Part shown: positions 11,071-22,924 of the stretch, piece after piece
Position numbering within the stretch: position 1 is the first letter of the stretch
Layout of the letters: each line of letters begins with the position of its first letter
Source: Meconema thalassinum
Taxonomy: Eukaryota; Arthropoda; Insecta; Orthoptera; Tettigoniidae
Assembly: GCA_946902985.2 (NCBI GenBank)
Contig: OX336389.2
Location: 128,499,572-128,563,571, forward strand
Direction: 5' to 3'
DNA: 64,000 bases
Made by a program: the position numbers and the translations under genes
The notes under the pieces: model-generated
The model's database searches: none
What the model was told of the DNA's origin: nothing
The model's input: only the letters and a program-made list of their open reading frames with translations

Positions 11071-11700
11071 TCTATAGTTTCCGCTGACCCTTCTGCGAGG
11101 TATCTCTTTCGAAGAGTGGACTCGTCATGATTTCGACGGCCGCACTGTGAATCTAGTACTGTATTGGATTAAATAGGAAATATGTCGGTAAAACGTAAAA
11201 ATAGGGGTCCTGTGGACGGAAATCATTATTATTTTAAATTTTATTTACTCGAACCTGCATACGAAGGAATAAAGTATGTAATTGCAAACGAATCTTGGTC
11301 TAGTCATATTGGTCTTTATCATTAAACGCAGATAACTTCGGTTTTCTGTCCCTTAAACACCATTTAGCTATGTTTCATAAGACGTCTTTACGACAAATTC
11401 ACTGATATACTGCAGGAAGATACTTGAACATTAGCTTCTTTGTCCCGGCACTGCAGTGGGTCCAAGGAGGTGTTGACTGACCTGTCGTTGTAACAGACTG
11501 TCTCAAGAATGCGAACTCCTGTCCCCTTTACAGCATTTTATCACCGAGATAAGTGCAAGCTGCTTACATCTACATGCAGCTGCGCAAACTTGAGTGGTCT
11601 CATACTCATCAAGTAAAAGATGATTTCCTCAGTAATCAATCTACAAGAAATATAATTCATTTCTATAATCACCATTTCAACAAGGTCCGGGATGAAGGAA
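11071..11700. other. Unassigned sequence
   Basis: No SINE head, terminal repeat or coding signal recognised. Confidence 0.5.
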
Positions 11701-11701
11701 G

Positions 11702-11860
11702 GAAGGAAGCTTTTAGTTTTACGTGACCGTTAATCAAGCGTTCATGAGCCACATGACCTCCACTTTACATGGAATCCGAACCACAGGACATGGCATTTCA
11801 CTTCGAAAATCTCGGTCCGGGATGACATGCGATGAATTTCTACGTTGCGGGTGTTTCTTT
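11702..11860 (-). repeat. SINE I fragment
   Basis: Matches in reverse the body of SINE I at 28744: TTAGTTTTACGTGACCGTTA, CATGGAATCCGAACCACAGG and GGCATTTCACTTCGAAAAT. The tRNA-like head is truncated. Confidence 0.75.
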
Positions 11861-11899
11861 GGCTGCATGTTCTCCGTGACACCTGCTTCATGAGGGGAG

Positions 11900-12135
11900 T
11901 TGACTGGCTGCGTGGCTCAGCAGTAGTTGAACATTCTCGCCTGCTGTTCCCAAGGTTGCAGGATTGAATCCTGGCGCAGTCAGGTGGCATTTGAGGGTGC
12001 GCAAGTGTGAGGGAGCCGTGTCAGTAGTTTTACTGGCACGTTCAAGATCCCCTTTGGGGCAAAATTCCGGCACCCCGGCGTCTCTAAATGCCAGAGTAAT
12101 TTAAAGGGACGTAAAACCAGTAACATTTATCATAA
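11900..12135 (+). repeat. SINE F, near full length
   Basis: The head is GGCTGCGTGGCTCAGCAGTA with a B-box-like GGATTGAATCC. The body has GCATTTGAGGGTGCGCAA and the tail AAAGGGACGTAAAACCAGTA. Other copies are at 13770, 22925, 50305 and 60391. Confidence 0.85.
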
Positions 12136-12271
12136 ATGAGAGGTGTTATTGAGAAGAGAAATGAATGAAGATCACTGTAATTGGGGAAGGGGTTTGAAGG
12201 AAGTGTTCGCTCACACTTCCGCGGGAGATTCCTGACCGGGTTGATTGTCTGGAACTTATTCTATAGATTTT

Positions 12272-12791
12272 CAAGGGTGCCCAGACTTTTTTAACTAAGG
12301 GCCACATTGTAAATAGTTGGGGGACCTTGCGGGCCAATAACACTCCGGGGGGGTTTGAGGGTTATGGATTTTTTTTTTAAATATAGGTGCAATATGGTGA
12401 GATTTGTGGCTGTCTGACCTTAGTTTTCTTAGTATTGTTGCAGTTTTCTATATTTTTTTGTATTGGATAAAAAAAACTAAAAAAAATGTACATATTTCTA
12501 ATAAATCCCTTTAAAATAGAAGTACGATGATATTCAATGCACACAGGGCCTTCAGCATGAATGACAAAGAGTGAGCATTTATATTCATTTGACACAATTA
12601 TTAATCAAATTATGAGATAAAGTTCATGATTGTTTATTTAGTTTAGTGCGACGACTGGAACTGCTTTGGGTAGGGGGGGGGGGGGGGGCGCGTTCTTTTT
12701 TGTCCAGTTGACTTTAGTTGTTTCAAAGTTTAGGCGACACTGCGCGGGCACGGAGAAAATAGTCTCGCGGGCCGTAGGTTGAGAAGTCCTG
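12272..12791. mobile_element. hAT-like MITE remnant
   Basis: The left end CAAGGGTGCCCAGACTTTTT with a following GGGCCACATT, and the right end in reverse CAGGACTTCTCAACCTACGG with GCCCGCGAGAC, are typical of hAT MITEs of the CAGGGGTGCCC type. The 8-bp flanks no longer match. A poly-G run (12674-12688) lies inside. Confidence 0.55.
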
Positions 12792-12879
12792 ATTTAGACA
12801 ACCCATGACAGATGAAAGTTTATGAACTGAATTGATGTCATAAATATGTAGTAATTTAATTTCTATGTTCATTATTTGA

Positions 12880-13085
12880 AACCCTTTCCCTTATTTTATC
12901 ACTTTTATCATCAATCCGAAAATATTAGTTTATGATCACGATTATAATTGGGTAATTTTAGAATTATACATTTCGACCATCAAGCGGTCATCATCAGATC
13001 ACTGTGTTGAGTTATACTGTATAATGATACACGAATATATTATCTAACTACAATTATTCTAGTGCGATTTGGTGTTTATAATACG
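12880..13085 (-). ncRNA. Diverged hammerhead-like stem in FB relic
   Basis: On the minus strand, 13003 to 12972 reads CTGATGA, T, GACCG-CTTGA-TGGTC, GAAA. The stem II arms differ from the family sequence GATCG/CGATC, yet still pair (GACC with GGTC). The cleavage-site GTC is lost. Flanks are AT-rich; no foldback ends are seen. Confidence 0.45.
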
Positions 13086-13149
13086 TCTCGTTATAAGGTT
13101 GGTTTGTTTTGTTTTAACGTTGCAAGTCTTGCTTTTGTAAGATGCCTTC

Positions 13150-13255
13150 GACTACACCACGGCCGGTGAAATTTCCTGGCAGAGCCTGGAATCAAACCCG
13201 AGCCTCCGAGATGGCATTTATTAATTATAACCACTACACCACGAGACGTACAATC
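13150..13255 (-). repeat. SINE D head fragment
   Basis: In reverse: CTCGTGGTGTAGTGGTTATA, a B box in CTCGGGTTTGATTCCAGGCT, and GCCAGGAAATTTC. Confidence 0.75.
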
Positions 13256-13304
13256 TGAAAAAAGAATAGAATTACAAGTTTTATAGCAGCTACTTCTGGT
13301 CTTC

Positions 13305-13690
13305 AAGACCGACAGCGGTGGCTACGCTCGCTAAAGCACAGCGTTAGGCCATGGGGCCAAGCTCACTGCTGACTCGGTAGACGAGTGGGTTCGAGCCCCA
13401 CCGTCGGCCGTCCTTGAAATGGTTTTCCGTGGTTTCCCCATTTTCAACTCCAGGCAAATGCTGGGATGGTACCAGGCCATGGCCGCTTCCTTCCACATCC
13501 TTGCCCAGTTTCATTCGCCATCATTCATTTCATCTCTCATTAACTCCTCTCGTGAGGTTGGCGTCAGGAAGGGCATCCGCCACGAAGACTTCCATCGCAT
13601 CTCATCCCCGACCCCGTTGGAAAAAACGGGAATAATAAGGGGTAGACATACATACATACATACATACATACATACATACTGTACATACTC
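13305..13690 (+). repeat. SINE G, full length with (ACAT)n tail
   Basis: Head GACAGCGGTGGCTACGCTCG, B box GGGTTCGAGCCCCACC, body CGTCCTTGAAATGGTTTTCC and GGCAAATGCTGGGATGGTAC. The tail GGGCATCCGCCACGAAGACT precedes GGGGTAG(ACAT)n at 13640-13680. This copy defines family G with its own tail, unlike the mosaic at 6331. Confidence 0.85.
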
Positions 13691-13769
13691 CTGGTCTTCA
13701 AGTAGCTATTCCTCTTCATTGGATGAATCAGTGGCGAGTATAGCAATGCCCATTATATGATTTGTAACT

Positions 13770-13885
13770 GGCTGGCTGCGTGGCTCGGGGGTAACGTTCT
13801 CGCTTGCTGGGCCCAAGGTTGCAGGTTCGTATCCTGGCGCAGTCAGCTGGCATTTGAGGGTGCGCAAATGTGAGGGAGGGATTTG
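13770..13885 (+). repeat. SINE F, 5' part
   Basis: GGCTGGCTGCGTGGCTCGGG, B box GGTTCGTATCC and GCATTTGAGGGTGCGCAAAT. The 3' half is missing. Confidence 0.8.
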
Positions 13886-13899
13886 TAAGTAATTAATTT

Positions 13900-14145
13900 A
13901 TTAAATTATTAATGCAGCCAATGGCCATTTCTTTTCTTTTCAGGACGAGTCAGGTAAGGGATTTTGGAAGGAAATCGACCGTGGACCTGTTGAAAGGGAC
14001 CGTCCCGGCAATTGCCTGGTGGTGAAAATAGGAAACCATGAAAACTATTTTCAGGACGGCCGAGGTGGGATTGAACCCACGCTCTCCCGATGCCAGAAAG
14101 ACACGAGTAAGCTCGTTAGCGCTCTCGGCCACCGTGATCGATGTT
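13900..14145 (-). repeat. SINE J
   Basis: Head at right in reverse (CGGTGGCCGAGAGCGCTAAC, B box in GTGGGTTCAATCCCACC), body GGTTTCCTATTTTCACCACC, 3' end AATGGCCATTGGCTGCATTA. Other copies or parts: 10448, 21111, 32595, 40085, 41284. Confidence 0.85.
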
Positions 14146-15552
14146 ATATGATTTATAAATCGTCGTAAAGTGAGACATCTTATTCAAATTGACAGCCTTG
14201 GGCTATACTCGAACTCGTGACCAAAGATCTTGAAGGTTAAGACAGATGTCACTGTGAGAAACCTCTCCACTCTGCCAGTTCCTTGGAAGCAACCTCTCCA
14301 CTTTTATAGACTCGTCGCTTTCACGGGATGCCATATAATATTTATGATACACACTTAAGTAATATGTACCTCATACGTACATTGACCCAAGAGGATCTGG
14401 TTTTTTCAGTCATTCGCAAGACTAACGCGGCTAGCTTCTCACGCACTTGTGAAACCCGATCGCAGGTAGGACAAGATACAGGCATACCGTCCCATCTCAT
14501 CACGTCAATTCTGTCCGGGCGGAAGTAGGAGGGAGGGAGATGTCACTTTGATGCCTTGATGGGCCTCTACCACCCTTCACACATACAACTCACCCAGCCG
14601 GATGTTCTGACGTCAATATAGATTTTTCGCTGGGCGATTAATTGCACTTTTATAATAATATTACACTGGTGTCCATTTTGTGTACCTAACATTGTTATGT
14701 CTTCATTGAGAGCAGTTGTTCCCAAATCAGTGGATGCAGCACTTTGGGGGGGGGGGGGGGGGAACTGGGAGATTAACAAGGGGGCGCAGAAAAATATATA
14801 AGAAAAAGAAAATAAACATTCGACCAGGTAAGGATATATAAAGTAATATACATGTAGCTTTAACTTGACTGTAGAAGTCAGGCAGTGCCAATTAGCAAGA
14901 TAACCCTTTACCATTAATGTGGTTGTACGTCCAAAAGAGTTGCAATAGGATGTAATGCGATGTAATTGGATTCAAGTAAGTTATGTCTCGAGTGTCAAAG
15001 AACAGTTTCCAATAATGGGACTGGAAGAATTTTGGGTTAGTTTCCGTTCTGATTACCAGGAGTAACAGAGGAGGATTAACAAAGTTCTCGTACAATCTTA
15101 AGCAATTAACTCTGTGAGACAGGATTTTCAACAATGTCCTTTATGGGAAACCAAACACTGCAGTCGTTTGTATTTGGAAAATGATCCTAGGTGTGCCTTA
15201 ATCGAAATATGTGGAACTCCTTAAAGAAAAGCAATGTCATTCATCCCATTGATCTTCTGTGTTGTTCTGAGAATCATAATATGATAAAAAGCAAATGAAA
15301 TGGGTGAACACGTGAGTTGTAAAGTGCTGTGAGAGGACATAATTAATTTAATCACAACGTAATTTGACTGCATTTAATTCAAATTTCTCTTCAGACGAAC
15401 AGTTTCGATTTGAAGTAGCAGCTTGATTATTTTTTTAAATGCATACGGTTATTTCAATAATATCTCAAATACGTTCTTGTATAGTTCACATTACAACAGC
15501 ACCGTTGTGAATTTGGAAACCCTCTCGTTCATATACAATCTGTGTTATTGTA
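14146..15552. other. Mostly unassigned; poly-G run
   Basis: A G17-type run lies at about 14744-14761. A preceding GTTCCCAAATCAGTGG resembles the inside of a hAT MITE end, but no partner end was found. Minus-strand frames at 14567-15134 match no family I know. Confidence 0.4.
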
Positions 15553-15765
15553 CTTAAATCGTGCACCACTGCCGTGTGGGCAGTTGCAGCAAGTCAGGAG
15601 GTCGCAGGTTCGAATCACGGCACTGAAAGTGAATATACCGAGTGTGGGTTCCCCCCGGGTTTTTTCCACACTCCCTCCAGACTAATCCCGGGATAGTACC
15701 TTACTTCCTTCCTTCATGGGTCTGATGATTTCAATATCCCAAGCCACTAAATGGTGCAACAAGAA
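15553..15765 (+). repeat. SINE K, internally shortened
   Basis: AAATCGTGCACCACTGCCG head, B box GGTTCGAATCACGG, TTTTTCCACACTCCCTCCAG, GGGATAGTACCTTACTTCC. The tail lacks the ATAAATACAGG block and goes directly to AAGCCACTAAATGG. Confidence 0.8.
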
Positions 15766-16375
15766 GGAGTTGTTGAGTGTTTACGCTCAACTCCAGTAGT
15801 TAAAGAGGATCTTTCCATGAGTGATATCAATAACCGCATATTGGCATAACCTCTTGACAAGAGGCCGCTTACAATACGATAATGCTGTTTTGGTTTCCAC
15901 CACACGGCTTAATGTGGAGTTATTTTCAAACCAGTATTCAGTAATAATTGCTTTATGAACTTTATATCAGGCACGACTATATTTTACAATATAAGAGCAG
16001 TAAACCAACAGCGCTCGCTAAACGCACATCCATGTGATTGACACCCTGACATAAACGTTGAGGTTTTGAGGTTGCTCTGCCTCATAAATTAATTTTGGTT
16101 TGGACATAGATCTAGCTTTATGTTGAAACCATTGTCAACGGTCTGCTAAAATGATGGGGCCCAAAATAATATTAACGCGTTCCTCATCTACTTCTTTATT
16201 ATTTGTAGTTGTTGTTGTTATGTAACAATAATTTCTATTTTACCTTTTTATAGTTAAACAAGTTCATTTTAGTTGTGATGTGCATCGGCAAAACGGCTTT
16301 TCACATCTGTACAGTATAATAGAGTCTGCAAAGCATGGTTTTATTAAAGCGTGGGTTTGAAGAAAGACGAAGGAA
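15766..16375. other. Unassigned sequence
   Basis: No feature recognised. Confidence 0.5.
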
Positions 16376-16790
16376 GCTTGTAGTTTTGTTGTTGCTGTTG
16401 TTGTGATTCCTTGGGGGCTTTGTGACAGCGTGGTCATGTAGCCCTGTGTATTTGGGTGTGTGTATAATTTGTCTGATAACCTGTGTCACTGCGATGTCTG
16501 TACTAGTGTGTGTATTTGTAATTGAGGTAGGATTTGGTTAGGAAGCGGCCGTGGCTTTAAGTTAGGTACCATCCTGGCATTTACCTGGATTTGAAGTGGA
16601 AAACCACGGAAAACCACTTACAGGATGGCTGAGGTAGGAATCTTCTCAGTTTCTTCTCACGAGGTTGAGTGTACCTCGTTCCAGCCTACAGATCAGAATT
16701 ACATTTCTTGGCAGAGACGGGAATTGAACCCGAGTCTCTGCGGTGATAGCCAAGAATGGTAGCCACTATGCAACGAGTCGTACTTGTGAT
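16376..16790 (-). repeat. SINE D, full length
   Basis: Reads from 16790 backwards: head, B box in CTCGGGTTCAATTCCCGTCT, GGAACGAGGTACACTCAACC, CGTGGTTTTCCACTTC, ACCTAACTTAAAGCCACGGC, then the D tail with TTATCAGACAAATTATACAC and a GTTGTTG-type end. This copy defines the usual head-tail pairing of family D. Confidence 0.85.
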
Positions 16791-16965
16791 TTTATGTGAC
16801 TGTTAATCTCAAGATCATGAGGTACAGGACCTCCATTTTACGTGAAATCCGAACCACAGGACGTGACATTTCCCTTCGAAAATGTCACATGCATTGGCAA
16901 GAAATTGCACCCGGCCCGCCTTGGTGAGAGGCAAGCAGCTTGACCACTGCACCATCACGTCCTCC
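16791..16965 (-). repeat. SINE I
   Basis: Matches SINE I in reverse: TGATGGTGCAGTGGTCAAGC, TTGCCTCTCACCAAGGCGGG, ATTTTCGAAGGGAAATG, CTGTGGTTCGGATTTCACG. It abuts SINE D head to tail. Confidence 0.8.
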
Positions 16966-17132
16966 GACGCGTAGGTTTGAATTAACAATTATGTATGTTG
17001 TAACTTACTCGTTATATCGTAGCAGGTAAGGCTGCTTGGGTAATGGACAGATTTAGATCGTGTCAACTCCGACGAGGCAATAGCGGATACGCCAACACAG
17101 TACACTGTGGTACAATCAGTCAGGACGGGGGA

Positions 17133-17202
17133 AGTTGTTGCTCTTATCTAGGGTACCCTTAGTTGGTGTATAAAATCCGTACTACATTCTAGCACGTTTG
17201 AT
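17133..17202 (+). repeat. 70-bp direct repeat, copy 1
   Basis: Begins AGTTGTTGCTCTTATCTAGG and ends AGCACGTTTGAT. The second copy is 637 bp downstream with only two differences (CTC/CCC and CCG/CCA). Confidence 0.9.
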
Positions 17203-17769
17203 AAATCAGGTGGTAACTACAATGTCATAGAGTATATCAAAAATTGTGAACGGATCTGAGTTATTCGTAATCAATCAAATATTTTAATGAAGCAATGTAA
17301 CGTACATCTTTCACATTCGTGCTTAGCAATAGAGTTATACATATCTACTGGTTGAGAACAGCTTGTATAAGAAGTGGCACCGGGTCCAGACATTTTTGGG
17401 AACTTCGACTTAACACTGCTCATACAAGCTCTAATACAGACAGACGCAAGAAACGAACTATCCTGTATTTTTCCGTTTCTTCCTCTGGAGTGAGCCAGAC
17501 AGGGGCTGCGTTGAAAACGACCTACTTACAGGAATTTAAATATCGCGATGTATGGACGTCTTAATGACTTCATATCCACATTGCGGCTCTGTTGACGTTT
17601 GGTGGACGTGCGACCTACTTAGAATAGGGAGCTCATGTTTCTGTACCAGGCTGATGACTCATGTACACTACATGACGGCCTATTACTTACTTCAGAAAAT
17701 CCTATCCGAATAAATTATTGCACATCTGGACAATAGTTTAGGAGAAATACCCTGGAACTGTTTTATAGC

Positions 17770-17839
17770 AGTTGTTGCCCTTATCTAGGGTACCCTTAGT
17801 TGGTGTATAAAATCCATACTACATTCTAGCACGTTTGAT
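17770..17839 (+). repeat. 70-bp direct repeat, copy 2
   Basis: Near-identical to 17133-17202. The sequence between the copies has no recognised coding region; an 81-codon frame at 17319-17564 shows no family motif. Confidence 0.9.
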
Positions 17840-19830
17840 CGTGCATTGATTGGCCTACGTCAGATTAGGCAGGGTCACCAGCAGAGTCTAAGTCACTCAT
17901 TGTCCTTGGATAATAACTGAAATCATCCAACTGTGTTTGGTGCGGCCTGAAACAAAAGATGAAGAGTTGGTGGAATAAAATATCCTGATTTAGTTGCCTT
18001 TCTGTTCTTTGGAGGGAATATTTACAGTTAACAACAGGCTTCTTCCAATCATGTTTGTAAAATCGCAAATTAGGTGAGTGCATTCCATAGACTGGCGCTT
18101 CATTTAGAGGTTGGCAAATTGCTTTTGATCGTCTGGTGTCTTGTTCGCGCATTTTGCATCGAGTCCCCTATAGCTCCATATATGATTATCATATGGTAGT
18201 AATTTGAACGGAAATATTACAAAACTAACATTTTGAGAATAGTTGGGAGTTAGTTTTTAGTCTAAATTTTAATGTGACATAGTATGTAATTATAAATTAG
18301 AGTTCTACCGTTTTAGTCGTCTTTACTACGAGAAAAATCTACCTGGATCCTCCAAAATATTTTGTTGTGTTCCGCGATTCTAATAGTGCTGGTTAGTGGA
18401 TGATGACAACAATGATCCCATGTCTCTAAGTTAATGACATCATACCTTTAAAACATGCTTATGGCGAAGGAAATTTTTCACAATAAAATCAATATTTGAG
18501 AAGTTTATTTTCAAAAGAAATCCCATACAAAACTAAATTTTACAGGATAGAAGAAACGCTCATAGCGTAAAATTGTAATTGAAAAGTCATACAAAGTACT
18601 TTTCTTATGTGCAGATAGAGAAAGAAATACATCATTATACGGATTATTTCTGTGTAAATAGGATGGATTCGGTGCCTGTGCTTGTGAAAATCATAAATTT
18701 CATTAAAATCATCGGAATCTTGGATTAAACTAATTTAATTTATTAGTTTAGTATTAGTATTAGTTTTATTTATTGATCAAAATGAAGTTATTTATTAATT
18801 CAACATACACTATTGAAAATTGAAAATTAAATGGCAAAATAGTGTGGATATGAAAGTCCAGAACAATGCAATAAATTGATTTAATTAATTAATCAATTTA
18901 ATTTGGGTAGTCCAAATTTTAACAAATTTATGGACTTCTTGACTTCAAACGTGACTTTTAACATCATGATTGGTATGAATTTGGATCGTTTTGACGATTC
19001 CTTTTTCTTTCATACTATGGAGCTTCTTATCAACGTATGTTTTTCATCATAATAACAATCTCATTTCTTGGATTTGGTACCTTCTAGAAATAAGCTTCTC
19101 TTGACATGTAGGACTCGAGCAAGTAGATTGATAATGATAGCGACGATGGTTGTTGTTGGGGAAGAATTAACATTCCCTCGTATGGGAGCACAGACGTTAA
19201 AACGTCGTACTTATGAATGATTTCTTGGATTTGCGCGAAATTGTGTACGTCACATAAAAAAGCAGCTTAGATGGAAGTATTCACGTACAGAATAAGCCTG
19301 CTTCATATGCAGCTTGCCAGCATTGCCTATTTCACTGGAACAGATGACCACGTGGCTGAAACAGTGATAGCACAATTCTGGCAGGCGTTCCATGTTTTGG
19401 AGAAATAATGCACACGAACAATAATATTGGAAGTGAACGAATCGTGCTTCAGTTCAATAGCTGATAACATAACTCCGCTGTAATACCTGTCTTTCACCAA
19501 GCACTCTTTGTCGGCTTATTTCAATATAATTAAGAATGAACGACATGTTGCGCACGTCACCCGAGGGGCTGATGATGATTGGTTGTCGGTCGCCACCAAC
19601 ATTTGTTTCATGACGCAGCACGATCCTCTATTGTTCGTTAGTCCTCCCCCCCCCCCCCCCACCCCTCTTCCCTCCCTCGCTCTCTCTCACTCTTTCCTTT
19701 TTTCACTTCACTGTCTATAGGGATGCTATGTCTGCCAGTCTTGGTTGAGGGACCGAGAAAAGAAGAAGACATTGAGTGAGTTGAAGGCCTTAGGGACGGT
19801 GCAGGATCATTGCTTGCGCCATCATCACGT
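17840..19830. other. AT-rich unassigned region
   Basis: A 95-codon minus-strand frame (17865-18152) has no motif I recognise. Local palindromes occur at 18722-18765 and 18870-18902 (TTAATTAATTAATCAATTTA). A C-rich run lies at 19646-19660. Confidence 0.4.
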
Positions 19831-19831
19831 T

Positions 19832-20640
19832 TAGTCCCCCTTGTGGTGTAGTGACTAGCATTCTTGGTCCGGAGGTCCAGGTTCGATTCCCGGATCTGTC
19901 AAGAAATTTAATTTTGTTCTGAGGGCTGAAACGAGGTTTGTCGAATGAATGTTCTCGAATCAGAAACATGTTGTTATGGTCCGTTTAGCTGAGAATTATT
20001 TAACAAAAATGGTCCGGCTAAGCTCAAACAATTTACAGCGTTTCTCCCCAGTGTACCATTGGGCTCTTCGATTGCCAAGGTAAGGTTTGTATTTTCTTTG
20101 GAAGGAAGTCTAAACTTTCGTAGTGTTTTGTCATTGCTCGTGACGTAGATACTACATTTTATAATGAGTACTCGGCGCCTTGCATTGGCCTACTCAGTGA
20201 GCACTAAACAGCGTCTTGATGAGGTGTACCGAACCAACCGAAGAGCCCAATTGTACACTGGGGCGAAACGCTGTAAATTGTTTGAGCTTAGCCGGACCAT
20301 TTAACATAATTTTTGTTGAATAATGAAACGAGTTTCGCACAGTCTTGTAAGGCAAAAAACTTAGAAGATGTGGGCTCGATTCTTGCCTCAACCATCCTAG
20401 ATGTGATTTTCCGTGGTTTCCCCACTTCTACTCCAGGCGAATGCCATGATGGTGCCCGAATCAAGAACTCGGTTGCCTCTTACTCAAATCCTAGACCCAA
20501 TATTACAAATACATACATCAGTTCAGACATCACAATGGCACACGTTGTCACACAGGTTCTACACACACCCAAGTACCCGGTGCTACATGTTCATGATGTC
20601 GTAAACCCCCTGAATTAATCATCAGCAACAACAACAGCAT
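19832..20640 (+). repeat. SINE D split by a MITE
   Basis: The head half (CCCTTGTGGTGTAGTGACTA, B box GGTTCGATTCCCGG) ends near 19945. The other half resumes at about 20326 (CTAGATGTGATTTTCCGTGG, then CACACAGGTTCTACACACAC). A similar TGAAACGAGnTTT string at both break points is probably the target duplication. Confidence 0.75.
19995..20324. mobile_element. MITE with about 80-bp inverted arms
   Basis: The left arm contains AATGGTCCGGCTAAGCTCAA and continues through AATTTACAGCGTTTC to GGGCTCTTCG. The right arm is its reverse complement with few differences, plus an 11-bp extra block near the tip. The loop is about 150 bp. No coding. Superfamily not determined. Confidence 0.75.
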
Positions 20641-21110
20641 CACTTTTAGCGACTTATAAGGAGTAGTGAATGCTACTGTTCTTGTTAAGAGCAATAACTG
20701 GGAAATTTAATTTCATGTTGGATTTTCAGTACCGGTACGTCTCCAGTCGTGAAGAAATATTTGTTTCTCGTCGCGCAAATTTTCATGAGTTTTCAGATTT
20801 TTAAGGAGATCATGTTTCTTTGCCTCAAGATGGGACTCGGATAAAGAGAAATGTAGGTAATCCAAGGGAGTATCCTTCTAATTACGAAAATGTTTACAGA
20901 AATCTAAGTTACAGTAGTTGTCTTTTTTCCAATCTGATAGCTACCACTATCACAGGTGCCGATATGCACAAAATGTTTGGAGGGACTCCGATGTTTTTTT
21001 TTAAGCGAAGAAAATGTCGTAGGCTGCAACGCAAGAAGGGTAATTTATCAAGTAGGCAATGTAGGCCTACTGTAATTCAATGAATATGTTTTAAATTAAC
21101 TTAGTCTCCC
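20641..21110. other. Unassigned sequence
   Basis: An 87-codon frame at 20820-21083 has no recognised motif. Confidence 0.4.
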
Positions 21111-21413
21111 AGCTCTACTTCCCCCACGGATTCTGCGAGGGATCATTTCTCTATCATCGCAAGGAGCTGAACACATTTTGTCAGCGGATACAACTTGGGG
21201 TGATAGGCCGACCGCCAGGCGACCGCCAACTTGGGTCTAATTAAAAAAGGGTCAGGGAAGGGATTTTGAAAGAAAGTTGACCATGGGCCTGTTGTAAGGA
21301 ACCGTCCCTGAATTTGCCTGGTGGTGAAAATGGAAAACCCTGAAACAAAAAATTCAGGATGGTGGAGGTGGAATTCGAACACATGCTCTCCCGATGCCAG
21401 CGCTCTTGGCAAC
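21111..21413 (-). repeat. SINE J, long form
   Basis: Contains CCCACGGATTCTGCGAGGGA, GGTCAGGGAAGGGATTTTGA, ATTTGCCTGGTGGTGAAAAT and GCTCTCCCGATGCCAGCGCT. SINE E interrupts its head. Confidence 0.8.
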
Positions 21414-21425
21414 CTTGGGCGGTGT

Positions 21426-21752
21426 GAAAATCCACATCCTGCTTCCAGTCTCCGACCGGGTCAGGCATGGAATGAATGAAGCCCCCATCTAGCGGCGAGG
21501 ATATGAACTGTGCCGGCTGCCGAAGCCTGTCGCACTCCTCTTGGGCAGTGATTAAATGAATGACAGATGAAATGAAATGATAGTGGAGAGTGTTGCTGGA
21601 ATGAAATTTTGACAGGGAAAACCGGAGTACCCGGAGAAAAACCTGTCTGCCTCCGTTTTGTCCAGCACAGATCTCACATGGAGTGACCGGGATTAGAACC
21701 ACGGACCCAGCAGTGAGAGGCCGGCGTGCTGCCACCTAAGCCACGGAGGCTT
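21426..21752 (-). repeat. SINE E, nested in SINE J
   Basis: Reverse head GCCTCCGTGGCTTAGGTGGC, B box GGTTCTAATCCCGGTCACTC, body CTCCGGGTACTCCGGTTTTC. The 12-bp duplication CTTGGGCGGTGT at 21414-21425 and 21753-21764 proves the insertion. Confidence 0.92.
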
Positions 21753-21984
21753 CTTGGGCGGTGTAGATATTCTAAAAAATGTCCAATAAAATACAGACGT
21801 CATTATAAAGATTATTGGAGGCGCTGAATCCTACAAAACAATCTACCACTGGTCTACCGAATTAGTCGCTGGACCGTACCTCCTCCTCAGAAATGGTTGC
21901 TGGTCTGGTTTTTGCTTCGCTACAATCATGTAAAAACAATGACCGCTGTTTGTTCATTAATATTCTTCAACACATTTAAGGATA

Positions 21985-22410
21985 GAAGTTTGTTGTTGCC
22001 GATTTTAGGGGCTGCGACATCTTGGCCATATAGTCCCGTATATGTGTGTGTGTGTGTGTGTGTCTGGAATTCGTGTGATAACCTGTATTATTGTGATGGT
22101 TGCACTAGTGTATGTATTTGTAAATTGGAGATTGGATTGGAAAGGAAGCGGCCGTGGTCTTTAGTTAGGTGGGATTCGAATACACGCTCTGCCGATGCCA
22201 GCGCTCTTGGCTCTCTGGTGTAGAAGTTGGGGAAACCACTGAAAACCACATCTAGGATGGCTGAGGTGGGAATCGAACCCTCCTCTTCTCAGTTTTGCCT
22301 TACCCGTTCCAACCCTCAAACTGGAATTAACATTTCTTGGCAGAGCCGGGAATCAATCCCTGGCCTCTGGGGGAGACAGCCAAGAACGCTAGCCGCTACG
22401 CTACGAGGTA
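21985..22410 (-). repeat. SINE D with J-derived patch
   Basis: D tail at 21990-22130 with a (GT)n run at 22043-22064, D body and head at 22226-22410. Between them, 22168-22225 reads like the SINE J head (CGCTCTGCCGATGCCAGCGC), replacing D sequence. Confidence 0.7.
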
Positions 22411-22924
22411 GTAAGGATAGAAGGAAAGTTTAATGTGTTATTTGCTCAGAATAGTGTTCTGCCGTCAATGGAATGAAAGTACGTCATTTCAATTTGCACT
22501 AATGTGATCACTGGGATTCGTGCCAATACACCATTAAATACAGTAGGTTCAACTGAAGGAACGATTCAGCTAAGCTGCTTGATAAAATGTTCAAAGAGAG
22601 CGTATCCTCATATATTTTGTTGACACATCTCGAAGAGGCCATTCTCTCTGACATCGCCCGTCAACTTAAGTGGTAAGAAGTCGCAGGATATTGAACGGAG
22701 ACTTAATTAGTTTGACCAGTGGGAAGTCCTCATTAAATATCATTACAGACTTGGATTGATATTAAGTGCAACATCGATCATGCGTTTCTTAACTTTCACC
22801 CTCCCATAAATAGATTTTCATTGGTTTTGCTTCATTGAGAGAAATGAGGACGTCCAGCTCCGAATAATCTGTGATATTGCGGTGTCTGTCCTGGAATGTC
22901 TATCTTAAATGAATTGTGACGTAA
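22411..22924. other. Unassigned sequence
   Basis: No feature recognised. Confidence 0.5.

Noticed and set aside
17865..18152. 95-codon minus-strand frame as a host gene
   Set aside because: No domain, splice or codon-use evidence; surrounding DNA is plain AT-rich sequence.
21241..21735. 164-codon minus-strand frame (and the similar 62787-63305 and 28909-29349 frames)
   Set aside because: They read through SINE E and SINE J copies; the shared peptide comes from the repeat.
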